From: Mytilus edulis
Taxonomy: Eukaryota; Mollusca; Bivalvia; Mytilida; Mytilidae
Reading direction: 5' to 3'
DNA: 64,000 nucleotides
Assembly: GCF_963676685.1 (NCBI RefSeq)
Contig: NC_092353.1
Coordinates: forward strand, 8,088,207 to 8,152,206
Below are positions 1-11,239 of the stretch, one piece after another (positions within the stretch are counted from its first letter, which is position 1; every line of letters begins with the position of its first letter). Both the position numbers and the translations under genes were made by a program. The notes under the pieces are model-generated. The model was not told the origin of the DNA. It was given only the letters and a program-made list of their open reading frames with translations, and did no database searches.

Positions 1-640
1 TATATATACATTGTTGTATATAACTCTATAAAGCTGACGGATATGACTTATGCATGTATTATGCGTGTTCAGCTATTAAAAGGAAAATAATGTCAATATG
101 TAAGTGAATAGGTACCAGTCTTGTATTACAACTCCAGTTTAAACAAAATAGTGCATTTTTTCTGATTTTTTTTTCTGTTTGATTATTGGTTTATGCTGAA
201 TTGAAACATATATATAGACTTCCAAAAAATCTTGAATCTTTTGGGGATATCAATCCAGGAAAGTGGAAGGATATCATATTTACTGGAAGTGGTGCGGGCT
301 AGTAAATAAAGTAAACAAAAAGTAGAGAAAAAAACATTTTTGACTGCAGGATTACGTAACTTTTTATTCGTGACTTCGTGGCATGACCCACTTTTTTTTT
401 TTTTTTTTTTTTTATTAAATCACAACTTTACATTAGTGCATACATGATATGAACATGATTTTTTTTTCTATGTAGCATTTTTTATTTTTTTATTTTCAAA
501 GATCATCTGTTTTGCATGTAAGTCTATGTAGCAGTCATTAACAAGACTGAAAGATGATGACCGACAAAAAAATCATTCTTAACAGATAAAATCGATGATT
601 AATACGTTTTACATCAAATCACGAAATCAAACAAACCTTA
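1..640. other. AT-rich DNA without a recognisable gene
   Basis: No coding potential or recognisable repeat seen. It contains a T homopolymer of about 23 bases near 391-413 and other short T runs. Confidence 0.5.
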
Positions 641-654
641 AAAATCCAATCGCA

Positions 655-930
655 CATGCTCGCTATCATGCGTTTTTTATCGACTTAAAAGGCCAGAGGC
701 GCCCGACTTGGGACAGGCGCAAACATGTGGCGGGGCTGAACATGATATTTTTTAGATCTATACCCTACCCCTATACCTCTAGCCAATGTAAAAAAAAAAA
801 CACACACACAACAATACGCGCACAGTAAAACTTTGTTCAAAAGGAGTCCGAGTCCGATGTCAGAATAGGTAACAAAAGAAATTCTAAACAAAATGGCAAT
901 GAAACATAAATTAACAAAGGACTACTAGCA
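655..930 (-). repeat. Dispersed bivalve repeat, copy 1
   Basis: The tract running through AAAGGCCAGAGGC, GACAGGCGCAAA, the CCCTA-rich stretch, GAGTCCGAGTC(C/T)GATGTCAG and ACTACTAGCA recurs at about 12985-13260 in the same orientation, at about 9160-9340 in the opposite orientation, and partly at about 20900-21000. It is placed on the minus strand only because the 9160-9340 orientation reads into GTTAGTCTTGTATT, which resembles the usual form of the family; that choice is arbitrary. No coding function is seen. It ends where the LINE remnant begins. Confidence 0.65.
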
Positions 931-935
931 TTAGA

Positions 936-3405
936 TGTATTGTTTGATTTTTTCAAAAATTTAAATAACGCCGAGATTACAAATGACGTCACAACTGAGC
1001 CAAATGACATTCAAGGTGTAAATGAAGTTTTGAATTCAGAAATTACCGCAGATGAGATTATTAAGTGTATACGAGACTTGAAAAACGGAAAGGCTAGTGG
1101 CGATGATTTAATAATCAACGAATTTATTAAAAGCACATCACACATTTTTATACCCGTTTATGTGAAACTTTTTAATATGATTTTTGATTCTGGTACTTTG
1201 CCTGAAATATGGCTTATGGGAAATATTATACCTTTTTATAAAAACAAGGGTGACCAATCTGATCCCCAAAATTATAGACCAATTACTATACTCAGCTGCC
1301 TGGGAAAACTTTTCACATCTGTTTTAAATCTTAGATTGAGTTCTTTCTTAGAGGATTATTTATTATTAAATGAAAACCAGGCTGGCCTCAGAAAAGGTTA
1401 TTCCACAGTAGACAATATATTTGATCATGTTTGTTATTCACATCTTATTTGAGTTGCTAAAGAGGAAAAAGAAGAAACTATATTGTGCTTTCGTTGACTT
1501 TGCAAAAGCTTTCGATACTGTTTGGCGGTCTGGTCTTTGGTCAAAACTTATTAAACATTCGATTAACGGAAAAATGTATAACGTTATTGTCAACATGTAC
1601 AATAATATCAAATCACGTACTTAGTATTCATTTTGGATCAGATTTTTCTGAATTTTTCCCTTGTTCCATTGGTGTGAGACAGGGAGAGAATCTCTCTCCT
1701 TTGCTTTTTTCTATTTATCTAAACGATCTGGAATTGTTTTTACAGAATAATAATATAGAAGGTTTGTGTACTATCTCTGATGAGTTAGAAATAGAGTTAA
1801 ATGTTTATTTAAAATTGTTTGTCATTTTATATGCTGACGATACTGTCTTAATGGCAGAATCTCAGATAGATTTACAAAGACAACTGGACTCCTTATATAA
1901 GTAAGAATTTAATTGCAGTAAATAATATTTTTGTTCTCACTTTATTTAAGTATCATATCATTCTCCGCTCGTATTTTGTATTTTGTATTATGTATTATGT
2001 ATTATATGTTCTTTCATGCACACCTTATATTTATATTTACTATATATCTCTTGTGAAATTCTTATATTGGTGTAAAATTGTGTATATGTATCCTATAAGC
2101 TGTATTGCTTTCGGAATAAAGTATTATTATATGAATATTGTGAGTCATGGAAACTAAAAGTAAATGTGGAAAAAAGTAAGATTGTAATTTTTTCACAAGG
2201 TAGACTACCGCAGAATATTGTTTTTAAGTATAATAATATACTACTAGATATTGTGAGTGAATTTACTTATCTTGGTGTATTACTGTCTAGATCAGGAAAT
2301 TTTTCAAGAGCTAAAAAAAAAGCAATGTGAAAAAGCAACACATGCTATGTACGATATTATTCGAAAAGGAAGAGCACATAATCTGTCAATTGAATGCCAA
2401 CTTGATCTATTTGATAAAATTGTTAAACCAATACTTCTGTATGGGTGCGAAGTTTTGGGTTTTGGAAATAATTCAATAATCGAGAGGTTCATATTAAATT
2501 TTGTAAAATATTACTTCGAGTAAAAAAGTCTACTCCTGATTTTATGATTTATGGTGAATTGGGAAGATATCCATTTGATATTTCAATTAAGTTACGAATG
2601 ATAAATTATTGGTTCAAGTTGGTAACCGGAAAACCTGACAAATTACCTTTTATTTTGTATAACTTAGCAAATGCCAAATATGGTACAAATATTTTATGGT
2701 TAAAACAAGTCAAGTCAATTTTAGACACGTGTGGCTTGTCATATGTATGGGACAATATCTTTTTTGTAAATAAAACATGGCTACATGTAACCATCAAACA
2801 GAATTTAATAGATCAGTTCAAACAAAAATGGCTAGCAAGCCTACAGGAATCACCAAAAGCATTAAATTATCGTTTATTTAAAGATACTTTGGAGTTTGAA
2901 AAATATTTTAATATTTTGGATGATAGGCAAATATCCTTATTTTTTAAATTTCGAACTTTGAACATGAAATTTCCAATAGAAACTGGAAGATGGCAAAAAA
3001 TAGAAAGAGAAAACAGAAAATGTGTATTATGTAATTCAGATGCCATTGGTGATGAATACCATTACATTTTTAATTGTTCAGCTTTTGATAACTGTAGAAA
3101 ACAATGTATTGCATTTTACTATAGAAATAGTCCAAATACATTGAAGTTTTATGACTTAATGAATTCAAAAAAATGTTCAGAACTGAATGAACTATGATGG
3201 AGAGTTGTCTCATTGGCACTCACACCACATCTTCCTATAGTTATGTAAACTTATTAAGGAGATCAATAACAAATTGATTTTTTCTGGGTGAACAATTGTG
3301 AATGCCTCTATCTAATTTCGTACATTATTTATTTATGTAATTTTGAAATATGTATAATTATCTCTATACCTTTGTAATTTGGTTTGTGAGAATAAAGATA
3401 TATCA
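936..3405 (+). pseudogene. Decayed LINE retrotransposon (reverse transcriptase, 5' truncated)
   Basis: Frames 940-1452, 1421-1624, 1485-1904, 2257-2523 and 2544-3197 are successive parts of one non-LTR reverse transcriptase. The order of motifs is right: a pre-RT region with DLKNGKASGDD, NYRPITILSCLGK, then FVDFAKAFDTVW (motif A), GVRQGENLSPLLFSIYLNDL, LYADDTVLMAES (catalytic YADD), TYLGVLLS, and a C-terminal CxxC..H..C segment (CVLC to FNC near 3020-3080). At least three frameshifts (near 1440, 1620 and 2515) and a nested insertion at 1899-2126 make it non-functional. The endonuclease and ORF1 are missing. The 3' end is probably near 3405, after GAGAATAAAG. The 3' UTR at 3195-3232 carries the widespread GGAGAGTTGTCTCATTGGCA tract. 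The clade is CR1/jockey-like, not resolved further. Confidence 0.88.
1899..2126 (+). mobile_element. Nested 3'-end fragment of a second LINE
   Basis: A 228-bp non-coding block splits the RT frame between LDSLY and YCESWKLKVN. It is flanked by a direct TTATAT repeat (1893-1898 and 2127-2132), and removing the block with one repeat restores the frame across the junction. The block ends in GGAATAAAGTATTATTA, a polyadenylation-like signal followed by a short ATT repeat, as expected for a heavily 5'-truncated LINE copy made by target-primed reverse transcription. Confidence 0.75.
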
Positions 3406-3414
3406 TATAGTTAC

Positions 3415-3720
3415 CGACATGCCATCTCCAGACCTCAATTTAACTGGTTGAAAGATTATGTCTTCGTCATATGCATATCATGTACAACCCCTCCCGTTAG
3501 GGGTTAAGTTTAGTAATATCCAATCATAAAATATATGACGAGAAGAACATAATCAAGGTATGAAATAAGCAGGGGCCCACGTGACAGGCCAACTATGGTT
3601 TCATATAAAAAGCATGTTCAACCGCTCCCGTTATGGGTTTAGTTTAGTATTATACCATCATAAAATATATGGGAAGAAAATAATCAGGGTATGAAATTAG
3701 CAGGGGCCCACGGGCCAATG
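3415..3720. repeat. Dispersed repeat with two related sub-units
   Basis: Two imperfect copies about 125 bp apart (about 3478-3590 and 3605-3715) share CCCCTCCCGTTA(G/T)GGGTT, CATAAAATATATG(A/G) and GCAGGGGCCCACG. A third relative is at about 13222-13370, and the CCATCTCCAGACCTCAATT start recurs at about 20988. No coding potential. Confidence 0.6.
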
Positions 3721-3960
3721 GCCTCTAAATGGTTTAATAGCTCCTTGTGAGCTGCAACCCTCTATCAAGAAATGCACGATAAGACATAAAAGCACGGGAA
3801 TATCGTACCAATTGGGAGCTATATATATATACCACGTATGTAGGTGCTGCTTGAATGTTGCCACGAAGTTCACAACTGGAAAGCTGAAACAGATTGATCC
3901 AGAAAATTTTATAATATTGGGGGCCCACTGACTACATAAGAGTGGGCCTGTTCCGGTCAT
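3697..3960 (-). pseudogene. Penelope-like element fragment (C-terminal part of the RT ORF)
   Basis: The minus-strand translation contains VVYIYSSQLVRYSRAFMSYR and FLDRGLQLTRSY. These correspond to the segment GVYISQLIRHSRAC..YHDFLDRGLLLT seen in the longer copy at 12127-12321. The reading frame changes within the fragment, and no catalytic motif is present. It is a short dead remnant of the PLE family that recurs at 12.1-14.4 kb and 19.4-19.9 kb. Confidence 0.7.
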
Positions 3961-4139
3961 GCTTCATTGATTCCCTATATATAGATATATACAAAATCAA
4001 CCATTGTTTTGCCAGAAAAAAAGGGATGGCCCCGCCTCTGATTCTTCAATACCAATGTCATCATACTCATGAGAACTGTTTTTGCTGTATAAATCCCCAT
4101 ATTTTTCTTTGGGTCACCTAGACGTGTAATAGCCACTAT

Positions 4140-4480
4140 TGTTCCGTCAGTTACTTTGTTCCTGCGGAACTTTTCAAATAATTATTTCGTTCCGATGGAA
4201 CTTTCCGACTACTAAATAGTTGTTTTATTCCTAGTGCAGTCGAAAATCAAAATCACATTCTCCCGAGAAATACAAGAACCTTTATGATATCACAAAAAAA
4301 CTGAAGCAGTATAACACCTTAAATAAATCTTGTTATCGGGATATATCAGTTTTTTTTGGGGGGATATTACGTTGTTCTTGTATTTCTCAGGAAATCGTTG
4401 TACCCGTCGAACAATTCCGGAAAAAGTAGCTAGTTGAAAAGTCCCGCGGAATAATGTAGCTAGTTGAGACGTTACGCACG
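4140..4480. repeat. Foldback (inverted-repeat) element
   Basis: GAGAAATACAAGAAC near 4265 has its exact reverse complement in GTTCTTGTATTTCTC near 4374. Outside this pair, CTGCGGAACTTTTCAA near 4163 matches the reverse complement of TTGAAAAGTCCCGCGG near 4433 with two changes. The arms are imperfect over about 100 bases each with a central loop, as in a foldback MITE. No ORF. Confidence 0.55.
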
Positions 4481-4734
4481 ATATTGCGTTTCAAATGGTA
4501 ATGAAGAATGTTTACGTTTTACGGCGATTAATGATTATTGGGGATGTTTTTTTTATTTCGCTTGCAATTTTGGTTTAACACATCAATATGGATACTTACT
4601 TCTTAATGTTTGGTCACACTGAATATGCTTGAAATATTTCCCACTGAAAGTAACGTAGGCAACAAAAAATTAACAAAATATATCATATTTGGGTAAATAA
4701 ACTCATCATAGATACTGCATAAGTCTGTATGAAA

Positions 4735-4805
4735 TGAGAATATAAATACGGTATGATGAGTGCCAATGAGACAACTCTCTATCAGTGACCAATTGACATA
4801 AAACG
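4735..4805 (-). repeat. Short fragment of the GAGTTGTCTCATTGGCACTCAT repeat
   Basis: GATGAGTGCCAATGAGACAA is the antisense of the tract found near 3196, 28795 (antisense), 53050 and 58600. It looks like the 3' end of a widely dispersed SINE-like or LINE-tail family. Confidence 0.55.
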
Positions 4806-5814
4806 TATTAAAATGCACTGTTTCTCCATTAAGATCCGGAAAGTAAGAAGATATATATTTTGCTTTGATTAAAAAAGTTGTCGGGAATTACTTGTTAAAC
4901 GGGTCTTGCTTATAAAATTCACTTTACTTTCTTAAAAAACGGAACAATTAGATTCAGAAAAGAAAAAAGGTTATTTGTACTAATCTCATATGTTTACAAG
5001 CTTTGTGTGATATGGAGAGGTATATAATAGCCACGCTTCAGGCCCAATTTTATTTTCACTTTCGAGTATTTTACATATGAATCGTGTTGCAGAGACGTGA
5101 AAAAAATTGCAGTTGAACGCTACCCAAACCTTGAAAATTTGGAAAAGATGATTTGTTTTCCTCTCGTATTCGGTAATACACAACTTTTTTCACAGCTTAA
5201 AAACCTCATCTAAACGAACAACCCCAGTCATCGGATTTTTTTTAATACTTTGTGGTCTTGTTGATAGTATCTGACTATCAAGAAAATTCTATCCGAGGAA
5301 ATATGTAACAGATGATCCCCCATGAATAGCGTCCCGAATCGATGTCGCAAATGAAAGTTTATTTGTAAAAATCGGCGAAATCCGACAATGGACATGTTGC
5401 AAGACATTTGCCAGAAGCCGTTGCATTTTAATATGTGGTGTGAGTGCTGCAAACATTCTATTTTGATATGTACTATATATGTGCTTTTGAGAGCATTTAA
5501 CTTATACCAACGAAATTTTATATAATCTATTATTCTAAAACCTTTAAATTTTTTAAATTATAACATTTTCCTAAATCTGACCATAATGGTCTATTTGTTT
5601 TTGTGAATAAATAGCGTTGATCGTTACAGAAACGCATATTCAGTAATATTGTAATACTATATATATATACATTGAGCATATCATTCATTCAAATTTTCGC
5701 GGATATAAATCTGTTTAAAAAAACACAAACACCCTTGCTAAACTGAGTTATTAAGCGTATAGTCTGTAACGTCTGACACGTATATTTTTGACGTTTCCCG
5801 AACACTGGAACAAA
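4806..5814. other. No feature recognised
   Basis: Short ORFs on the minus strand (4986-5183, 5228-5452, 5689-5898) have no recognisable domain, no conserved neighbours and ordinary AT-rich composition. I see no gene or clear repeat here. Confidence 0.4.
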
Positions 5815-5963
5815 CATTGGTGGATCTAGGGGGGGGGGTGTCCGGGGTTTTGAACCCCCTTTTTTGTTTGGCCAATCATTGCATTTGAATGGGGACATAT
5901 AGTTGCCCCCCTTTTATACTGGGTTGGTCCTCTTTTTTTTTTAAATGGCTGGATCCGCCCCTG
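5815..5963. mobile_element. MITE of the GGCGGATCCAG family
   Basis: The block opens with CATTGGTGGATCTAGGG, then a G run, and closes with CTGGATCCGCCCCTG. The ends are imperfect inverted repeats, and G-rich and C-rich internal tracts face each other. The same architecture and ends occur at 23158-23317 in intron 1 of VWA gene copy 2. It is about 150 bp and non-coding. Confidence 0.65.
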
Positions 5964-6253
5964 ACAGACGCACGCAATAAATTTTATGTAACAATGGTAA
6001 AAAATCGCGTAATTTAAATTTTGGCGTCCTTGATTCCCTTTTATCCTTTCAACGACATAAGTAGCTTTCCAAAACAAAATTTGAAAAATAATAGTAATTT
6101 ATGACTTTTATTATGGGATGTGCCTATTTATATGTACTAAACACTCACTTTGTGTAAACACTGTTTATTGTCATATATACATACACAAATTAAACATGTT
6201 TGTGATTAAAATGAAAAAAAAATCTTTGCTCGTCCCAAGAAGTCTCAGTTTCA

Positions 6254-7459
6254 ATGTATTTCCCTTTCGCTAGTTTCTTTCCCCTCTTGAACAAATCCCA
6301 TAGTTGCATGCAGGGAAATAAACCAACCAGCATGGGTTTAGTCTTTGACCACACAGAGTGTTTACTTTTACCAAGTGTAGCGGCAACATTAACCAGTGGG
6401 AAATTTCTTGATATAAACTCCGAATTTTTCAAAAAATTGGTAAATGAAACGAATATTTGCATTTCTCAAAAAAATACAGAAAGGGGAGTGAACTATGTAT
6501 TTTCAGGGATGTTTGCCGATTTGACTCGTGCTAATACAATAATCGTCAATTTTATTGAGGATTTAAGAACGAAAATAAACGAAGTACACACCTCCTTGTT
6601 TTTTGATAGTACAATTGGATCTGTTAGAAATAATCTTGGCGGTACACATACACAATTAGTAATAAAAGAGGAATTAGACACAGAAAATATGACCAGAGCT
6701 AAAATCCAGACTTTAACAGAAGATCATACAGCGAACACAGAGAACCTTCAAATTAGGAACACAGGGAACGTTCAGATAGAGAACATAGAGAATGATAAAT
6801 GCAGAAAAAAAAGAAAACTTGTAGATGAAAACCAAACAGAAAACATCAAAAAAGAAAATTTGGAGAACGTCCAAACAGAAGGAGTCCAAATGGAAAACAC
6901 GGAGAACACCCCAAAAAATAACACATTGAACATCCAAAAAGTGAAGAATTGTTTAAACCAAGGTAAACATGAATATGGTAAAGAGAAAAACAGAACACTG
7001 AAAAAATGGAGAAGGAAACAACTCAGAATTAAACAAAAAGAAGAATATAAATATAGAAAAATGTCCGAAAACATCCAAACAAAGAACATAGAGATCATGA
7101 TGAACATCCAAAAATACAATTCAGTGAACATCCCAAAAGACATCTGCAAGAAAATCCGAGAAGAGACATATATGACTTGGAGAAAATGGAGAAAGACCCA
7201 ACTTAGTATTATACTTCAAGAACAAATAAGAAAGGAGGATCAAGAGAAATACGGCATGTACGGAATGATGAGAAAAATGTCATCTGGCAAAATTTTAAAA
7301 GACATGAAAAGTACAGAGACAATTGTTTCGTGCAGACTCTGCCAGGATGAGACCTTTTTTTTCAACAAGAGGCAAAATTTTTATCTACATATGGATACGG
7401 TACACAAGAAGAAATTTGAATTTTGTCGTTATGTTGTATATCAAGGGTTAGAAAAATAA
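6254..7459 (+). CDS. Hypothetical protein with low-complexity middle and C-terminal zinc-finger-like motif
   Basis: An intronless 401-codon ORF; the first ATG gives MYFPFASFF, but a later in-frame ATG (MGLVFDHTE, codon 27) could be the true start. Residues about 27-115 form a mixed hydrophobic and charged segment with no family I recognise. Residues about 140-290 are rich in Asn, Glu, Lys and Thr with irregular repeats of the type EN(I/L/T)(Q/K)xEN. Residues about 290-360 are strongly basic. Near the C-terminus CRLC is followed 15 residues later by HMDTVH, giving C-x2-C-x15-H-x4-H, close to a C2H2 finger but with a longer loop. No promoter or poly(A) signal can be tied to it. It could be a lineage-specific gene, a retrocopy, or part of an unknown mobile element. 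Function unknown. Confidence 0.45.
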   Translation: MYFPFASFFPLLNKSHSCMQGNKPTSMGLVFDHTECLLLPSVAATLTSGKFLDINSEFFKKLVNETNICISQKNTERGVNYVFSGMFADLTRANTIIVNFIEDLRTKINEVHTSLFFDSTIGSVRNNLGGTHTQLVIKEELDTENMTRAKIQTLTEDHTANTENLQIRNTGNVQIENIENDKCRKKRKLVDENQTENIKKENLENVQTEGVQMENTENTPKNNTLNIQKVKNCLNQGKHEYGKEKNRTLKKWRRKQLRIKQKEEYKYRKMSENIQTKNIEIMMNIQKYNSVNIPKDICKKIREETYMTWRKWRKTQLSIILQEQIRKEDQEKYGMYGMMRKMSSGKILKDMKSTETIVSCRLCQDETFFFNKRQNFYLHMDTVHKKKFEFCRYVVYQGLEK

Positions 7460-7489
7460 TGTTTCTCAAATCCTATAATCAATAGGGGC

Positions 7490-7900
7490 CAACCTGATAT
7501 TGGATAAATGTAATGAATCATTTCTGTGTGGCAGATATCATTTGACCTTGACCTCATTTTTATATTGATTGTTCAAGTTAAGATTTTTTTGAAGTTTAAA
7601 TTTTTTCTGGGAAACTGTTTAAAGCATAGAGGTCAACTGGGAAGATTATAAGATTCACACTTGGCAGTGTTAAAAAATTGTCATCATGTTCATGGTTTGT
7701 TCTGTATTTCATGATTTGAATATAAGCAATACATTTAGTTGTTGTTTAATTGTGTAGAATGAATGTGTGGACAGTGGTTACATGCCAACTGACAAGGTTC
7801 ATCTTACCTTGACCTTGTTTTCAATAGTCATTGGTCAACTTAAGTACATTTTTCAGACCTGTACTGTAATCAATAGGTTTTAAGTTCATGTAAAGTCTAA
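7490..7900 (-). repeat. Degenerate GAGGTCAAGGTCA-type tandem repeat
   Basis: TTTGACCTTGACCTCATTTTTATATTGATTG and TTACCTTGACCTTGTTTTCAATAGTCATTGGTCAA are two diverged copies, antisense to the tandem array at 62350-63280. No ORF. Confidence 0.55.
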
Positions 7901-8012
7901 TTGCTACTTGAAGTAGAACCTTTATTTTAAAAAGTTTCAGCATAAATTCCATCATTTATTCAAAGTATATTATCCACTACATTTGTAAGATATTCATGTT
8001 TTAGTAATACTA

Positions 8013-8122
8013 ATGAGATGAACTTGCCCTCACTGAAATTAACTTGCCCTTCAACATGTGCAAATGGTTAAAAAAATAAATGAGATAACTATTGACTGGA
8101 CAAGTTGGCAAGTTCATCTCCA
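8013..8122. repeat. Small foldback repeat
   Basis: GAGATGAACTTGCC near 8015 and GGCAAGTTCATCTC near 8108 are inverted copies, with AACTTGCCCTT repeated between and after them. Probably a MITE relic. Confidence 0.35.
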
Positions 8123-8399
8123 GTCAACTTGCCCTTTTATACACACTAGATTAACATATGTTATTTGATGTCGAGTTCAGACCCTCTCTATATATACATA
8201 TGTATGTAGAACATCGGGATTTTTCTTAAATATTTTGTACAAATGTTTGATTTTGTTTTATAGTTGTTTTTAAATATTTGATATTAATAAAATTGGATAA
8301 GATATGTTAGATAGTTTTTCCTGTTTATATAGTAGGAAAAGATTTTGAAGTTGCCACCATGATATTACTTTTTTTATCAATAAATAGTCAGATACAGAA

Positions 8400-9110
8400 A
8401 TTTAAGTGGTGTGAACATGATTAATGAGACGGTTATCCAATTACCTAAAAAATCATCATCTGAGACAGCTACCAATTGACACACATAATGTTTCTAATGA
8501 TGTTAATGATACAACTACCCAAATGACACATGAAATCTTGAGTACGTGTAATTGAGACAAAAAATATTGTGTTGTTAATGAGACTGTTAACTACCCAATG
8601 TATAACCACTTTGTGTACGTGTAATTGAGACAAAAAATATTGTGTTGTTAATGAGACTGTTAACTACCCAATGTATTAACATTTTGTGTTGATAATGAAA
8701 CAAATATCTAATGACACATGCTGATAATAAGACAACTACACATGGCCAATGACACACAAGATTAATAATTTTGTGGTGTTAATAAGATGGGTTACCAATG
8801 ACACATAAAGTAGAGTGTTGTTAATGAGACAACTATTCAATGACAGATAACAGTGTGTTCGTAATGAGAAAATTACCCAATGACACATAAAATATTGTGT
8901 TGTGAATGAGACAACTAACCAATAACACATACAATATTGTGTTGTGAATTAGACAACTAACCAATAACACATAAAATATTGTGTTCTTAATTCTTATATG
9001 AGACAACTAACAGATGACACATAATCTTGAGCTGTTTGTAAGACAACTACCCATTGGCAAGAAGAAAACTTGAGTTGTTAATGAGATAGCTCTCCAATGA
9101 CACATAAGAT
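8400..9110 (+). repeat. Degenerate minisatellite, left block (unit about 42 bp)
   Basis: Repeated units follow AATGAGACAACTA, then CCAATGACACAT, then AAAATATTGTGTTGTT. The clearest neighbours (about 8895-8985) are 42 bp apart. Variants become irregular toward the left end. No convincing coding frame; stops are frequent in all frames. Confidence 0.75.
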
Positions 9111-9445
9111 CTTGATGTGTAAAATGAAATGGCTTACTGTTTTGTTTATTTTATTTATTTACATCTTCTGCCATCGGACTCAGACTTCTCTTGAACTGAA
9201 TTTTTTAATGTGCGTATTGTTATGCGTTTACTTTTCTACATTGGCTAGAGGTATAGGGGGAGGGTTGAGATCTCACAAACATGTTTAACCCAGCCGCATT
9301 TTTGCACCTCTTCCAAGTCGGGAGCCTCTGGCCTTTGTTAGTCTTGTATTGTTATTAATTTTAGTTTCTTGTGTATAATTTGGAGTTTAGTATGGCGTTC
9401 ATTATCACTGAGCTAGTATATATATTTGTGGAATCTAAAAGTGTC
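9111..9445. mobile_element. Dispersed repeat inserted in the minisatellite
   Basis: The block (GGACTCAGACTTCTCTTGAA, GGCTAGAGGTATAGGGGG, then GCCTCTGGCCTTTGTTAGTC) is the inverted equivalent of 655-900 and 12985-13200. It continues through GTTTCTTGTGTATAATTTGG. Minisatellite-like units are present on both sides, so it was inserted into an existing array. Confidence 0.65.
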
Positions 9446-11130
9446 TCAATGAAATGCAGAAGCCATTCAAGGTGGTTAAAAGACAGCAGACAAATGGCAC
9501 AGAAAATTGAAGGGGTGCTTGTGATCCATCCACCCAATGATGTACAGAAAAGTCTTAGAGTTGTGTATGATTTATTCATCCAAAAACACAGAATATTCGA
9601 GAGATGTTAACGAAATGATACAGAGAATAATCTAGTGGTGTTAATGATACAGGTACCCATTTACACAAAAAAAACTTTTAGAGGTGTAAACGATATGGCT
9701 AAAAAATGACCGAATACACCAGAGGTGTTAATTATAGGCCCCCCTAAATGACACAAACAAATCTTAGATGTATCAATAATACAACCCCAAAAATAAACAA
9801 AATATTTGGGTCTAAAGACACAAACACTCTTAAGGTTACCATGACACATCCCTCCAATGACAGACACAAAACTCCTTCAGGTTTAAATGATACAGCTACT
9901 TTATAACTCACATAAAATTCTAAAGGTGTTCACGATACTGCTACCCAATGATCACATAAAACTCAATGGTGTTAATGACACAAGACAACAGGTGTTAATG
10001 ACACAGCCGCCTCCCAATATCAAAACTAAAACTATAAAGGTGATAATGAAAAAAAAAACATATTCCTAATGACCCGCAGATAACTTTAGGGGTGATAATG
10101 ACGCACAGAACACTCTAGAGGTCTTAATGACACACATAACACTCTAGAGGTCTTAATGACACACAGAACACTCTAGAGGTCTTAATGACACACAGAACAC
10201 TCTAGAGGTCTTAATGACACACAGAACACTCTAGAGGTGCTAACGAAACAGCCACCCAATGACGTACAGAAAAACTCTAGAGGTGTTGACGAAGCGGCCA
10301 CCCAATGACACAGAAAACTCTACAGGTGTTAATGACACACAGATTACACTACAGGTGTTAAGGACACACAGAAAACTCTAGAGATGTTAACGAAACAGCC
10401 AGCCAATGACGCACAGAAAACTCTAGAGGTGTTAACGAAACAGCTACCCAATGACGCACAGAAAAACTCTACATGTGTTAATGAAACAGCTACCCAATGA
10501 CGCACAGAAAAACTCTACATGTGTTAATGAAACAGCTACCCAATGACGCACAGAAAAACTCTACAGGTGTTAATGAAACAGCTACGAAATGCCACACAGA
10601 AAGTTATAAACGTGTTAATGGTTCAGCCATCCAATGGCATAGGAGATTCTAGAGGTGTCAATAAGACAGGTACGAAAGGATACACAAAAAAAAATCTGGT
10701 TGTGTGTATGATACAAATACACAATGACACAAACAGACTATAGAGGTGTTAATGATACGGCCAACCAATGTATAAAAACCTTAGAGGTGTTTATGAACAA
10801 GAAAAAATAGTGGTGTTAACTATACGGCCATCCAATAACACACAGATTAGTGGTGTTAATGATTCAGCCATTCAATGTCACACAGAAAACTCAGTGGTGT
10901 TAACGATAGACATACAGTTACTCACAGAAACCTATAAAGGTGTTAATGACACAGAGAAAAATGTATAGGTGTTAATGATACGGCCACTCGATGACACAAT
11001 AAAAACTACATGTGTCTATGCAACAGCACTCATTGGCTTACAAAAATACAAGTGTTAATAAAACAGCCACCAAATGACACACAGAAAGTCTAAAATTGTT
11101 AATAGGAAGCAGCCACCGACTGATACACAG
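9446..11130 (+). repeat. Degenerate minisatellite, right block (46-47 bp unit and 29-bp derivative)
   Basis: The main unit reads AATGAAACAGCTACCCAATG, then ACGCACAGAAAAACTCTA, then the joining GGTGTT. Units around 10430-10560 are 46-47 bp. At about 10096-10230 there is a very regular run of a shorter 29-bp unit (CACTCTAGAGGTCTTAATGA plus CACACAGAA), explained by loss of the ACAGC..CCAATGA half. Divergence rises toward both ends. Non-coding. Confidence 0.8.
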
Positions 11131-11239
11131 AAAACTAGTAAAAGTGAGATTTATATAAAAAAAAATCGGTTATTTTTTTGGTTTGTTAGTTCAATTATCA
11201 GCCAGTCTGGTTCAATTTCGTAAAAAAAAAACCTAGCAA

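Noticed and set aside
595-828. 77-codon ORF
   Set aside because: It lies across the dispersed repeat family that recurs at 9160-9340 and 12985-13260, where the frame is not kept.
6772-7149. Antisense ORF rich in Phe and Ser opposite the 401-codon ORF
   Set aside because: It is the mirror of a Lys/Glu/Asn-rich sense frame and has no independent features.
10096-10230. Regular 29-bp repeats that look like a CRISPR array
   Set aside because: There are no unique spacers; the repeats are head-to-tail units of a larger degenerate minisatellite in a eukaryotic genome.
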